Assembly: GCA_038380795.1 (NCBI GenBank)
Contig: CM076275.1
Location: 3,350,501 to 3,414,500, forward strand
Origin: Pyrocephalus nanus
Lineage: Eukaryota > Chordata > Aves > Passeriformes > Tyrannidae
DNA length: 64,000 nt
Direction of reading: 5' to 3'
The notes beneath the pieces are model-generated. The model had not been told where the DNA came from, ran no database searches, and worked only from the letters and a program-made list of their open reading frames with translations. Below, piece after piece: positions 26,061 through 38,588 of the stretch; positions within the stretch are counted from its first letter, which is position 1, and each line of letters begins with the position of its first letter. Made by a program: the position numbers and the translations under genes.

Positions 26061-27873
26061 CTTGAAAGATGTTGGTGGAACTTAGTAGAGCATCTCCATG
26101 GGGAGTCACATAATGGCAGAAAGCTCCAGATCTGATTGTTGAAGGAGTGAATTAAGAGCAAATAGAGTAGATAGGTTACAAGCTTTGGCCAAGATGTTCA
26201 GATTGGACCACACAATTTTCCCGTGAGAAGCTATGAATACATGAAGAAAAGCCTACTGGTCATGAGTTGAAATGTGCTGCAAACATCCCAGAATCAAGCA
26301 ATTTAAAGACAAATGAGGATCACACAAACTAACATTGTCCTATTTTGGAAGCAGAACTAGTAAAAGCAGTAAGGAAACTGGGTCTGAGTATCTCCAGAGC
26401 CTTTCTGAGTCAAGAGCCAGAATAAAAGTGAAGAAATAAACCCTTCCACTTGCCAGCAAGTGTGGAATAAATTGTGTACTCTGAATGCTGGGTCTGCACT
26501 TTAAGGAAAATACATTGCCTTGCTTTCATTATATTTGAGTGATAAATCTGGGGACTAGTCTTCAATTAGTCTCCCTGTTTAATATGGAAGCAAAAATTTG
26601 CCTGTAACAACTCAGGTCCTAAATGTCCTCGTCAGCTGAGATGGGAGTTCAGCAGCTGTTTAAGCCAAACAGGCTAAAACCATTCAGGATGATCTGATTC
26701 CCAAGTACTGGGACCATATCTCATCTTATCTCACTGATACCTGGCTGAGGAAGCTGATCCTATAAGAATAATTTGTCTTTGATTGATAATACAAAGTTAA
26801 TGGTGTAATGTGCAGGAGGCAGTATGTTAAATCTTTGGGTTTCAATCTGCAATGATCCCTGGAAGGATGGAAGGAGTCTGCCTATGGGCAGGGCTTACAT
26901 CCTAATGACATTTTTGGCATTATGTAGCTTACATTTTGTAGTTAGGATGGATTTGAATCACTTGCATTATACAGTGGCTCTTGTGATATATAGACATAGA
27001 TGTTGAGCCAAATGCTTTCTGAGCTATTTCCAGTATTTAATGTCCCCAAAGTAGCCAAAATGGTTCAGAGTAATGGTACAGAGGAGCTGAATATCCTTTC
27101 TTTGCAGAAACCAGGCTGCTTTTCATGTGATCTCTCTATGATTCCTCCCTGCCTGCAGCCATTTCAGATAACCTTTGAGCAGCACTGTGACTATGGAGAT
27201 GAATCGAAAAGTATTGAAAACTTACACTGAAAATTCTCCAAACAGTTTCCAGCAAGTTTTGTGATGCTGAAAGAGCTACTGCTGATGTGTGATAGTGGCA
27301 CATAGAACCCCCAAGTGGTTTTATTCTCCAGGTACCCAGCTCCCTTTTCCGCAGAGGGGACACATGTCAAGCAGGGGAGCAACCAGGGCAAATTCTCTGC
27401 TGATTGGAATCAGGGGAGTGACACCTCTAAAGGATTTCATCTTTAGTCCCACAGCATTCTGCTCTTTCTATGCCTGAGCTGTGTCCGACTCCAGACATGT
27501 TTAAGGCTGTGTTAACCAGGAATAAACACATGGCAAGGACTGGAGTTGCACCTCTTTGAAACCAGTGAAAACCTGAATATATTGCTGTGGGCACATGGAG
27601 TAAGAACCACCACATAACACAGCACTGTTGTGGTTGTTTTGCACATCCACAGTGCTTTTGGGTGTGCTCCAGGAGGGTTTTCCACTTCGTGCATCATTAT
27701 CAACTTGCTTTGGTGGCTTTACACAGGGTGTAGGCTCAGCAAAAAGTAATGGAGAGAGCAACACCTTCGTTCTGGCTGAGTCTGCCAGACAGAACTGCTC
27801 TGATTTGTGTCCCCCAGGTACCTGTGACCCACTGAAGATCTGCAGACCACCTGGTGAAGAACCACTGATCTCG

Positions 27874-27937
27874 AATCATGGAATGGTGTGGGTTGGAAGG
27901 GACCTTAAAATTCATTTAGTTGCAACCACCCCGCCCT
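27874..27937 (-). mobile_element. Short CR1 LINE 3'-end fragment
   Basis: AATCATGGAATGGTGTGGGT followed by TGGAAGGGACCTTAAAATTC is the reverse complement of the CR1 terminal sequence. Only about 64 bp remain. It abuts the upstream edge of copy A of the 315-bp direct repeat, and copy B lacks it, so the insertion may post-date the duplication. Confidence 0.85.
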
Positions 27938-28252
27938 TTGGATCTGCTAATACCAGCAGCTGATTCCCCAATTAACCTTGCTGTGTTCATAGCTGTTTTC
28001 TCTTCTTTTGTTCCTTTTCATGCTGATTAGGAAAATAACTGTTTATTGTGTCCTCTGTATGATTCAGGAAAAAGGGCATAGCCCAAAGGGAACTTTACAA
28101 AATAGCATGGTTTCACTTCCTATGGGTGTATTCAACCATGTTAATTTGGTGTGTTTTCCCTGTATGTGTTTTCTTGAAGCAGCAAGATGGGAAAACCCAA
28201 ATAATAGGCCAAGAGCAGAGTGCAGTTTGTTCATTTTTTGCCTTTCTCCATG
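27938..28252 (+). repeat. Direct repeat copy A (about 315 bp)
   Basis: This segment aligns along its whole length with 29775-30089 in the same orientation. Shared landmarks in order are TTGGATCTG, TTCCCCAATTAACCTTG, TTTTCATGCTGATT, GGGAACTTTACA, CCATGTTAATT, GGCCAAGA and GTTCATTTTTTG, ending at CTTTCTCCATG. Identity by eye is roughly three quarters with small indels. It does not match any repeat family I know. A CR1 fragment abuts its left edge. Confidence 0.8.
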
Positions 28253-29182
28253 GGCACTGTCCAACTAATTTTTCTAGTAAGCTTTTAGTACTTCAAAAGT
28301 TAAGGCAGAAGATGTCTGAGAGGTATTTCAGACAGATAATAGCATTTTGTCAGCACATCCTCCAAGGCATTTACGGTACAAATTGAACAGTGCATTTAGA
28401 GAAAAGGCAAGACTGAGCAATGATTGAAGAGTGTGCAAAAGATAAATTTGAAGGCACCTTCTTTTATGCTTAATAGTCCTTGTACTAATGATAGAGTCTT
28501 ATGAAATCTTTTTGGGGTGGATTAAAACCCCTTTCAATTTGGACATCTATGAGGAAAAGTCTTTATTAGTTCAGTTTTGCATGAAATGCAGGAGTTAATG
28601 TCTCTCCAAGATTTCTCAGACACGTCCAGTCCTTGTAATACTTGGTGCCATTTGTCGCTGCTGGTGCAGAGGATGGGAAGGAAAGATGTCACTCTTGGGC
28701 TCTTTTCAAAAGAATAAGATGAGAAGAGAGGATTGATGGGAAAATAATGGGCATATTAACATGTGCAGGGTTTACAGCTTTGCTCAGTCCATTTAACTGG
28801 TGATCACCAATTAGCTCATCACTGCAGTGTGTGTCACTCACAAAGGTAATCACACATTGTCTCTGCTTCTCTGCTGGGCCTTAGAAATCCAGCTGTTAGC
28901 TCACAATTTCTTCAGGACTTTTCAGGATAATGTGCTGACAAAAGAGGCCACTGCTGCATTCCTCACGACTTTCTACTCTTAAGATCTGGGCAAATTCCCA
29001 GATAAAACATCTGTTCTTCTAAATTGCACATCAAAACCTCGCTCTGACCAGCGTGGCAGTGCTGGCAGCTACACTTATCCACCAGGAGCAGACAAATCTC
29101 CCTCTCTGTCTTTACAAATCCTGCAGCTGAGACACCATTTCTGGTTAGGAAGGATCCTGTTCAAAGCAAGTCAAGTAAAACA

Positions 29183-29440
29183 GCCCCGTACGTGAAACGG
29201 GGCATTTTCGTGCCGCTGCTCCTCCGTGTGCCCCTTGAGAGCTCCCGAGCGTTTCCAAGAGGGGGAAGCAAAGCAGTCACTGCCAGAACACCAGGCACAC
29301 ACCTGCTCTGCAGAACTGCTGGGGGCATCACAGAAAAATCTCTGACCTCAGCAAAGGCACTTTTAGGGATTTACTAAAGAGTTGTGCTCGTAAGCGAGGA
29401 TTTGAAACAGCGCCGTTCCTCGATGCCTGTGATTGCACCG
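29183..29440. other. CpG-enriched pocket with GC hairpin
   Basis: About 15 CpGs fall in about 260 bp, in an intron where CpG is otherwise rare. The pocket opens with the inverted repeat GCCCCGT (29183-29189) and ACGGGGC (29197-29203) around a 7-nt loop. It is too small to call a CpG-island promoter, and no exon is recognised nearby. Confidence 0.45.
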
Positions 29441-29774
29441 ACAGTCACCTTTTAAAATGTGCTAAATATAGGGCCTATAAACCCTAGCCCTGTTGGTTTT
29501 CTCTCTCTGCCTTGTGCCTACCTGTGTTTTTTCTCATTTGCTTTGCTGCCAAGTGCTGATGGGGGTTGGCACAACCCCAAGGGCTGCTGTGGGGGTGACA
29601 CCTTGTGCTGCAAACCTGACTCCCACATTCCCAGAGGCCTGACCAGCACGAGGGAGGGCTTGGTCCTGAGCTCATCATGTTCAGTTCTGCCTGGTTTATG
29701 GGGTATTGGTCATCAGGGCCTGAGTAGGTGAGCAATCTGTAGGAGAACCAGACCTGGGCGATGATTAATTATCC

Positions 29775-30089
29775 TTGGATCTGTTAATACTCTCACTTGG
29801 TTCCCCAATTAACCTTGGTGTGTTTTTTCTCGTGTTCATTTTCATGCTGATTCAGAAAAAAATTGCTGTTCATTTGTGTATTAAGTACAATTGAGGGAAA
29901 AGAGCCTGTCCCAAGGGGAACTTTACAGGATGGCATCGTTCAGCTTCCTGTTGGGAATTATTTCTCCATGTTAATTATATGTGTTTTACTGGTATGTGGT
30001 TTCCTGAAAGGGCTACCAGGATTGGAGAACCCAAAGAATAACAGGCCAAGACCAGAGTGTAGTTGGTTCATTTTTTGTCTTTCTCCATG
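29775..30089 (+). repeat. Direct repeat copy B (about 315 bp)
   Basis: This is the partner of copy A, offset by 1837 bp, with the same order of landmarks. Open frames in A and B give similar peptides (for example NRPRAECS and NRPRPECS). However, the frames slip relative to each other in the middle, around CCATGTTAATT, so the peptide likeness follows from DNA likeness and does not argue for coding. A 21-bp tandem duplication begins 8 bp after its right edge. Confidence 0.8.
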
Positions 30090-30097
30090 CAAGGTGT

Positions 30098-30138
30098 AGG
30101 TATTTCTAACTCCTCTGCAGGTATTTCTAACTCTCTGC
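30098..30138. repeat. Tandem duplication of a 20/21-bp unit
   Basis: AGGTATTTCTAAC plus TCCTCTGC is followed immediately by the same unit lacking one C. It is a local replication-slippage duplication at the edge of direct repeat B. Confidence 0.9.
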
Positions 30139-30822
30139 AAATCCCTCCTTTTCCTTCACTTTGTGCTAAAAAAAAGAGGGAAGGGATGTGACTCCCTAAC
30201 AGGGTGAATTTTCCCCATTTCACTGAACTCTTGATATTTTTTTATAAGCTGGCAGATGCAAGACAGGGAGAAAATTTGGAAAATCTGCTGTAAAAATAGA
30301 GTTCTTTCAATTATTATTTATTTGTAGCTGAGAAAAAAAATGAGGCAAGAATATTTTCAGTGGTGTAGAACACAGTTTGTTCATCCATCTTGGGTAGGCA
30401 GGAAGCCAAAAATTGTGTGTTCTGGGACACTCAGGCCTTCCTAGAGGAACAGCCCTCCCTAATTCTAGTGGTGAAATGTGTGACTCCACTCAATAATTTA
30501 GGATAATACAGCTCTATAATAAAATTGGTATGAAGATTAAATTGGATGCATGAATGCAGAAAACATAAATATTAAAATTATTTTTCACATCCCTAGAGTT
30601 TTTTTGTAAGTTCTGGAATGAATTCATGAGTTCATTTTTACTGCAGATTTCTTTATGGGAACCAGATGAATTCTTTTGTTGCTTGACATTTTCACTGAAA
30701 ACTGCCCAGTTCAGAGCCAAAGGAAAAGCTTTTGACTGTTGTTTTATTAAAATAAAGCCATTTCAAATTTGCTGGATTTTTTATATTTACATCTAGTTTG
30801 AACTCACTAAATGTGACTTTCC

Positions 30823-30824
<2 letters not shown>

Positions 30825-30859
<35 letters not shown>
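30825..30859. repeat. A35 homopolymer
   Basis: This is the longest mononucleotide tract in the window: 35 uninterrupted A residues. An AATAAA lies 68 bp upstream (30751-30756). It could be the tail of an old retrocopy or a plain slippage product; no matching cDNA is recognised upstream. Confidence 0.95.
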
Positions 30860-30861
<2 letters not shown>

Positions 30862-32864
30862 AAAAATCATGTTTTTATGCAAAATATATTTTATCTATCA
30901 TGGTGAGTATTGATTAATGTATTGGCATAGATTTTTCCTTCAGAAGAAAGAGCATTGAAATATTTGATTAAACACACACTCATAGAACCCAGCAGATTGC
31001 ATTAAGTTTTTTTTTTTTCAAACAAATACACTGTACTGGGGAAATTGCCAAAATTTAGGCTTGTTATTCCCAAGGGTAGCTCTGACAGAATCTTGGAGAG
31101 CTACTTTAATCCTCTAAGAATGAAAGTGCCAGACATGAACAGGATTGAGTAAATGTTTGTTGTTTGGGTATTTTTTTTGTAATTTGTAAACTATAGTGCA
31201 TTACTCTGTAAAGTCTATTATTCTTACTAATATCTAATCCCTCACGGTACATTGCACAGTTTATGTGTGGCTCATGCTGTTTGTCCAGAAAATTAAATGA
31301 GAAGCCAGGAAAATCAAAGAGAGAGGGGCCTTTGAGGTCAGAGCCAAATGCAGCTCATAATGGGATGTGCGAGGGGTGTGCAAGCGATGTGTGCAAGCCC
31401 TTAGAGAAAAGCTGAAAGCTTTTAAAAAGTATCTCATCTCCAGACTGCCTGAACAACAAAGGATGCCTCTGCTGCAGCACAAAAGCTTGGGATTTTGCAG
31501 CAGACAACTAACAGGCATGTGGAAATCAGGAATTTTTGTTTTCTTGTGTGGGCTAAGTTGCCTTTTAGTAAGACAGAAAGCACATGGTGTGATGTGCCAT
31601 CAATCTTTTAAGTACTCAGGGGGACCACTGGCTATTAAGAGAGAGCAGCATATGAGTCTGGCACTATCCTTTATTCCCCATTACAGTTATTTTTAAAATT
31701 TTGATTATGAAAATTATGATCTAAGTGTGAACTCCCAAAGGTTAATGGCTTTTCCACCAAGACGGTCTCCATCAGTAACTGCCCGGGATTCAGTCCAAAG
31801 GTGCTTGAATGTTGGAACAGCACTCACTGGTTGGTTTTAAAAGCAGATATTACTCTGCTGAACAGGATCAGCTGTAAACTGTGGGTCTCATTCTCCAAGT
31901 GGTCCATTTCTCAGTTTCAGCTCTGCCTGCATTAAATTGCTTTTAACTAAAGAGACCACAGGGAGGATCCGTGCAGGGCCTGGCTTTCATCACTCACAGT
32001 GCAATGATCTCCTTCAGTTCTGAGTCAGGAGTGACCTACTTGGTACCAGGACTTTCTGCAGAAAAATCCTCCAGCTGATTATTCCCTGGAGGAAGCTGGC
32101 TGTGGTGTGTCCTCTCAATAGACAAGGCCTCATGTTCTTTTCTGGCTGTTTTCTGGCTTTCTCAAGCTCCAGATTTGCTGTTGACTTCAGTGTATTTCAA
32201 AACTCAGAGGTAAAAAACCCTGAAGAATTTGCAAACTTAGGAAAGATAGATCCACTTTCCTTACTTTTAGTGCTGAAGCTGAATTCAAGTGTGGTTACTG
32301 ACTCAAAGCAACAAGTGCCCAAATTTTGCACCAGGAAGTTTGGTATTTCCGTGAATCTCCAACTCCCACAGCAAAATGCACGGATGTGGAACCATGGCCA
32401 GGCAGAGCACAGGTGTCTGCCATGGAAATTGCACAAGATTGGGACTTTCTGCACAAGACTTTCTGCATCCCCAAGGCCAAATAGCCACTCTGCACTTCTC
32501 TCCCCAGAAGTGGTGCCTCCTGGCTGGTCCTGCTTCATCAGCTCATTAGAGGAGTGCAAGGGACTGGCTCTTACTGGACATGAGTAATTCCAAAAATATA
32601 TGATAGTGCTCAGCTCTTTTATAATGGATTTTAGAGCCTGGAGTCCTCATCTCTGTCTGCCTTGGCCAGAGCAGGAGATGAACTCGTTCTGTTCACGGTC
32701 CCCAAGCAGGAGGCTGCAGGGGGAGCATCGTCCTGCTGAGGGCATTTCCTTTCACTCTGCAGCTCCTGCATTTGAGGACACTATTATTGGGTGGGTTGAA
32801 TACTGCTTTGTAATATTCCTATTCTTAATATTTCTAGTTGTGTGCTGTTGGCAGAATGTGAAAA

Positions 32865-33130
32865 TGGACCAGGAGTGACTTCTTGGATCATTAAGTCCAA
32901 TCCCTCTGAAACAGTATCAAATAAACTTTTTCATTAGCCTACCAAGTTCTGTCTTAAAGATAATAAGGTTTATTGCCCTCTCTACTCCATTTGGCTGAAT
33001 CCTGAGTATCAGAACCTTGCTGGTTAGAAACCTGCTAATATCTAACCTAAATTTGTTCAAACCCAGCTAAAACTTCTGGACTTTTCCTAAATGGTTCCTC
33101 AGTATATTTATTTTGAAATAATGACCCTTT
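32865..33130 (-). mobile_element. Old, degenerate CR1-like fragment
   Basis: Two CR1 landmarks occur in the expected order and orientation. GGATCATTAAGTCCAATCCC at 32885 corresponds to the region next to the 3' end. CTAATATCTAACCTAAATTT at about 33033 corresponds to a CR1 segment that normally lies about 150-200 bp further in. The sequence between them is highly diverged. Exact limits are uncertain. Confidence 0.55.
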
Positions 33131-36100
33131 ATGGTTCTGCTAGACTTGGCAAATGTTCTTAGTCTTTTAGTATAAAAAAGCTCTCCTAAAAAGACCATCC
33201 TCTTGCCTGTCTCAGTTTTCCTTTGTAGCAGAGCTCATCAGGTTTGGCTGCTGAGATCAGTAAAGAAATGAAACCCAAAATTATCACTTTGTCTTCCTGC
33301 TATTTAAACTCTTTACACACCTTTAGTCACTGCAATGACTCTGAGTCATTATTTGTTAAGATTTCAACCTTTATTTCTGAAACTAAGCCCCTCTTTTAAG
33401 TGCTTCTTCTATCCATGCCTGCTTTAAACCTCTGGTTATTCTTCCATGGTAGAATGTCTGCAATTTGGAAGTCCTTATTCCAGGTAGGCTTTCAACTGAG
33501 CTTTCTGGAGAACAGTTCTGGCTTTAATGTGTTGTGGATTGATATTTTTGGTAGGTATATTTGCAATTTGCTGTTCCAAGCATTTCCACATTTGTTTCAT
33601 CCTCAACAGAAACACAGAATAGCCAAAATTAATTTTTTCTGTAACATCGAGAATTTTTATTAACATGAAAACAAAAGGAGAGGGAGGAGGGAGTTTGAAA
33701 TAAATGCAAGCTATGCCTAGTTCAGCATTACATATAAAATATATATAAAATTCAGTGTTCAGAGCTCTGAGACCTTAATATGAAAGTTAAACGTATAATG
33801 ATGGAAAATGCATGTCTGAAAGTTGTGTGAATGTAAGTTTGTGCAGGGAACACAACCCAGCAGGAAAACTTAAATATATGAAAGATGAAATAAGGCCAAC
33901 GTAATATTTGTTCTTCAATGGTTTTACTATCTCAGTGGGTCCTTTTGTAGACTGCAGAATTGGTCAAATATAAATCTCTTGATGTAGCTCTTATCAGCTT
34001 GTCAAGAGTCAGCATCCAAAGCTGAGTGAGCATCCAAAAGCTCCTGTTTCCCTTGAGATATCTGGAAGAAGGCTGAGTTAAAAGTTCAGTCACCTCCTCC
34101 ACGGCATTTGTCTGTTCCTGGCTTGGACTGGGAGCTGTTGATAGCAGAAGGGATGTTGGCTTTTTCTGTTGTTTGTAAAGCTCCTCTTGCTCATTTTAAA
34201 GGGAGCAAGAAATGAAAACAGTAATTGGTATAAATGTCATCTGCTTGGCAAATGTCACGAGATTTGCCAGCAAATGAATAATGAACAAATGAATCGAGCT
34301 GGAAAGGACTGGCTGCCTTTGTATCCTCATCCTGTCAGAAGGTTTTAGGCTTTGCATGTGGATTAGCTTCATAATTCCTGGATTTTTGATACTTTTTCAA
34401 ACAATCTTCATCACCACTCATTGAAACACACACAGGTAGCATCTGGAGGATGTGGGGCCCAAGAGGGCAGTTCACAGGCTCTCTGTATTCCTGTCAGCAG
34501 CATTCCATGTGAGCACTGAACTTTTAGGACACATGGGTGTATTTTTGCTTGACTTGTTGGCTGACTTTCTCTATGACTATGTTAATCCTCACCTGACCTG
34601 GAATCTGCAATATTTCTGTGTTTACCACAGCCCAGTAGATTAGGGATGTATTTCCCAATTCACCCTCTCTGTATTTTCTATATCCTAAAAAACTTAACTG
34701 TAGAATTGCTGGAAGCAAATTTGTAGCAATATTTAATAGGTGCCTGTATTTTTGCTGTTCATCCCCTATCTTAAATCTGAGTAATCCAGCCAGTCAGAAA
34801 TTACTATTTAATGTTTACAAATGACCTCCAATGCTCTGAAAATTATTCTGTATTTATACAATGATCTGTTTACTGGAGATTCTAAATTTATTGCTGTTTT
34901 TTTGCTATACAAGCCCCAGGACATGAATGCGTTCACTGGAAGTCTTTTTAGTGCTAATAAAAGCCATGCTTTTGTAAGATTGGGACTGATGTTCACAGCA
35001 AAGGAATTTTATTAAAGCTTTCCTTCAATTTCCAACATCCAACATTAAATGTGCAGCATTTTAGGATTTGTGCAGCATTTTGACAAACGGCATTTTACAT
35101 TCAAATTGCAGTCGATATTGCAAGCGATACATTTTGTGTGAAATCTGCAAATTGGGCCCTAAAACTCCTGCATTTCATTTGGTGCTGGCCAGTCTGCTGC
35201 TTTGTACAAGCCCGTGTTTTCAGCGTGGTGCACACTCCACACACACGAGTCTCAAACTGGTCAAAGACTGATCTTTGCTGTTCACAAAACAATTTTGTAT
35301 TTTAACATTACACTGCTGGGATTTGCCATTTATTGCTTCTGAAGCCTTTCCCTGGCAGTGAAAGGCATCAATAACAACAGGCTGAAATTCCAGTCGCTTG
35401 GGCTGAACTCTTCTTTTCCACCTCTTGCCTCATGAAGTCGCAGCTTTTTCCCCCCTGTTGGGTGGGAAGCTTTTGCTCCTCCAAAGATGAGATGGTTTTC
35501 AGCAGAGTTCTGCCCAATTTCATCAGTCCTTCAACATCCCTCAGCGTCTCAGGCACAAAACTTTCACCAGGAAAACTGATGAAACCGCATCCAAGCCCAC
35601 CCTGAGGAATTCATCAGCAAGCATCTTGGCTTTCATTCTTGACTTAAAGCTTGCAAAAGACTTACAGTGTGAAGGCATTTCCACAGAGGTTTGCCAGTTC
35701 CAAACCAGATTAGCAGCAAGGATATGAATGTCAACTAAAATATGGAATTCAGAAAGGTAGTCTGAGGTGTTTGACCCCTCTCATATCTATGCAGTTCCAC
35801 CTAATGGCACTCTTTGGAAAGAAATAGCACATGAAAACAATAAAAAGGAGCTTCTTGCATCAATCATTTTCTTATTTGGTGCAAGTTATGTTATCAAAAT
35901 TAACTTTTAAGCTATTACTTCCTGCTCCTTTAATGTTTCAATTTATATCATTCTCTTTTCATTAATAAGCTTGTGATTGCCTGCTCAGTGCTTTGCCAGA
36001 GCTCATCAAGAGTTCAACCTACAGATTTTCAGTTTAGTCATTTTGTATCAGATTAATTCAACCAGTGAACCACCAGTGACATTATTTATGGACATGAGCC

Positions 36101-36979
36101 ACCAAAGGACAGTCTGTTTAAAGCTCTGAGTGTACTAATGATACTTCAAAATCAACCCAAAATATTTTGCTCCTTTCAGTATGTCTGCTCAGGTGTCTCT
36201 GTTCCACTTCCAGCTTACCTATAGAAAGGCAATGCTGAGCCTTCCTTTTTTAGGAAGAAAGAGTAATACCTTAACATGCTTTTCAAAGATATATTGCTTC
36301 TATCTCTAGAGTTAAACCAGTCCTATAATATATAATAATTGAATTCCCATGAGAATCTTCTATACTTTAAAAAGTGAGGCAGAAAAAATCATTCTATTTC
36401 TGTGCAATGTTTTGCATTTCTTATTGTGCAGCCAGTTTTTTTAGAGGAGTCAAGAAGGCAGCACCCAGTGTCAATGTGTGATGCATTTACAGTCCCTGTC
36501 ACCAATGCGAAATTCCTCTGTGCTCCAATTATTGGAAGAGGTGATCAGATATTGAAATTTAAAAAACTGGTAAGAAGGAAAATCTCTCCTGTGCTTTGAG
36601 TTCTCCCTCTCGTTCTGACTCCCTGGAATCTGCTGTGAAAGTCAGTGTTAAGTTCTCAGAGCCAGTAATCAAAAGATCAAATTTTATCTCATAACAAGCC
36701 CCTTCATGGCTCCTCAAAACTAAAAAGAGTGATCATTTCAGAACCCCTCAGCCTCAGGGTTTAGCCTGGTGGATTTGATGCTCTGGAGGTGCTGAGGAGG
36801 CAGCCCCATGAAATGCTGTTGAGCTGCCCCAGTCACTGTGCTCAGCAGGAAAACAGGGGTTTATTCAAGCCCATCTCGTGCTTACAAACCTGAGAGTTGG
36901 AATTTTACATGGTCATTTCATGCTTGGGAGAGCCACAGTCACCTTTCTCATCTGTGCATTCAGTGGTAGATGAAGGGGA

Positions 36980-37072
36980 GGTGGAAGATGTCCCTTCTCA
37001 TTGCAGGGGGGTTGGACTAGATGACATTTAAAAAGTTCCTTCCAAGTGAAATTATTCTATGATTCTGTGATA
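36980..37072 (+). mobile_element. CR1 LINE 3'-end fragment
   Basis: GAAGATGTCCC, then CAGGGGGGTTGGACTAGATG, GTTCCTTCCAAG and the octamer-type terminus ATTCTATGATTCTGTGAT are the sense-strand 3' end of a CR1 element. The element is inserted in the same direction as SPOCK1 transcription and truncated to about 90 bp. Confidence 0.92.
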
Positions 37073-37115
37073 TCTTTGATCTATATATTCATTCTAACCA
37101 CTTAACTGGCTGTCT

Positions 37116-37136
37116 AAAATAAATAAATAAATGAAT
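37116..37136. repeat. (AAAT)n microsatellite
   Basis: Five AAAT-type units, 45 bp downstream of the CR1 tail at 37072. Confidence 0.85.
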
Positions 37137-38546
37137 AGCAAATAGATCATGATAGATTCTGTTACATTAATGGAGCATAATTATCAGGAAACATTTCTAC
37201 AGATCTGTGCTATTAAATCTTCGTGGAATAGCAAGGGCAGGAAGATTAACAAGTTTTCAAATTAGTTATGAGAGAAGTATCAGGCCTTCAGTTTGTTATC
37301 AATTACTGCATTTAAGTTCTCCACTTTCACAATGAACTCCTGTAAGATTCATTGCAAGTGAATATTCAGTAACTGCAATTCAAAAAGTCAAAATTTCTGG
37401 CAGATTCCACGGAATCATTTCCTACTCTAATTAGTATATTAAAAGGAAAAAAAAAAATAAGAAAGCTTGCATTACAGTCAGTGTAAAATTGCCACCTCTA
37501 TGAAATCAAATATGGCAATTAGATAAAGTACTTCAAACTGTAGGGGGTTTAATGTTCTTGGATTAGCTCTTAACTTTGTAGAATTATCAGTGTAGCTTTG
37601 GCAGTCCCAGTTCTTTACTCAGTTCCCTGCTGTGATTTTTTAACACTGGGAATATTTTTTGAGAAAGTGGAAATAGGAATGAGCTTCAAAGGAAAACAAG
37701 CTTTGAGCTTTGAGCATGGAGGAGACGTGTTCTGGAGTGGTCCAGCAGAAAGGTTTTCCTGTCGATTCAGCCAAACATTTTCTAGGAATGTAAAGAATAG
37801 TTTCTGACAAGGAAGTCTCTCACCTCAGAAATGTGAGCAGGATGGTGAAGGGACCTTGAATCTGCAATGTGAAAAAGAGAGGTTCTCAGGCACAATGATC
37901 TAGTGGATCTTCTGGTGAGTGGGTATTGATTCTCTTCATAGCTTGCCCTGAAAGATGAAATCCTTTACTTGGGTCTTCACTGCTTTCTGATTAATGCCAA
38001 CTACCGAAAAACTGTCTCAGTTTCCCTTCTTTTCCATTTTCTGGCACAGTATCTTTAATAAGTGGATATTGCAAAGTACACTTTCCCAATATCCTTCAAC
38101 TTACCTTTTTTTTTTCTTAGAATTCTCTTTGCATACTGAAGAACAGGCAATTTCCTCTTCATACTTTTTCAGGGAGAGCAAATGTTTCAGAATATTCTGA
38201 GGACTTTCTGCTACACCTGCAGGATTCAGGGAGGGAAAAAGCTCACAAATCTTGTGAACATCAGTGATGTGATCACTCTTAACTACTGCAGTATTTCACT
38301 GGTATTATATTTGAACTCCAGCAGCAAAACTTGGCATGAAAAAAATTTTCTCTGGCAGTCTTTGTACTTTGCTCCTGTCTAGATCTGCACTCTGAAATTA
38401 TTTTGTCCTTTAATGAGGGCTTATGTTTTCTCTCACATCTAAACAAATACAGTCTTATAAACACAATGCAGTTTTAAAATAAAGCACAATTTTTGTACCT
38501 TAAGGCTCTTTTGCAACTGTGTTAAATTTCCAAATGATGTTACTTT

Positions 38547-38588
38547 AAAAAAAAAAAAAGGAAAAAAAAAAGAAAGAAAGAAAGAAAA
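38547..38588. repeat. A13-GG-A9 and (GAAA)n tract
   Basis: Two A runs lead into four GAAA units; the purine strand is the + strand. Confidence 0.9.

Noticed and set aside
28008..30099. Two similar open frames (28008-28268 and 29863-30099) that might be a small gene family.
   Set aside because: The similarity follows the DNA repeat. The two frames are out of register in the central part and the changes show no synonymous bias, so it is a non-coding repeat pair.
32102..32587. 161-codon open frame on the plus strand.
   Set aside because: No recognisable protein features and similarly long frames on the opposite strand; chance.
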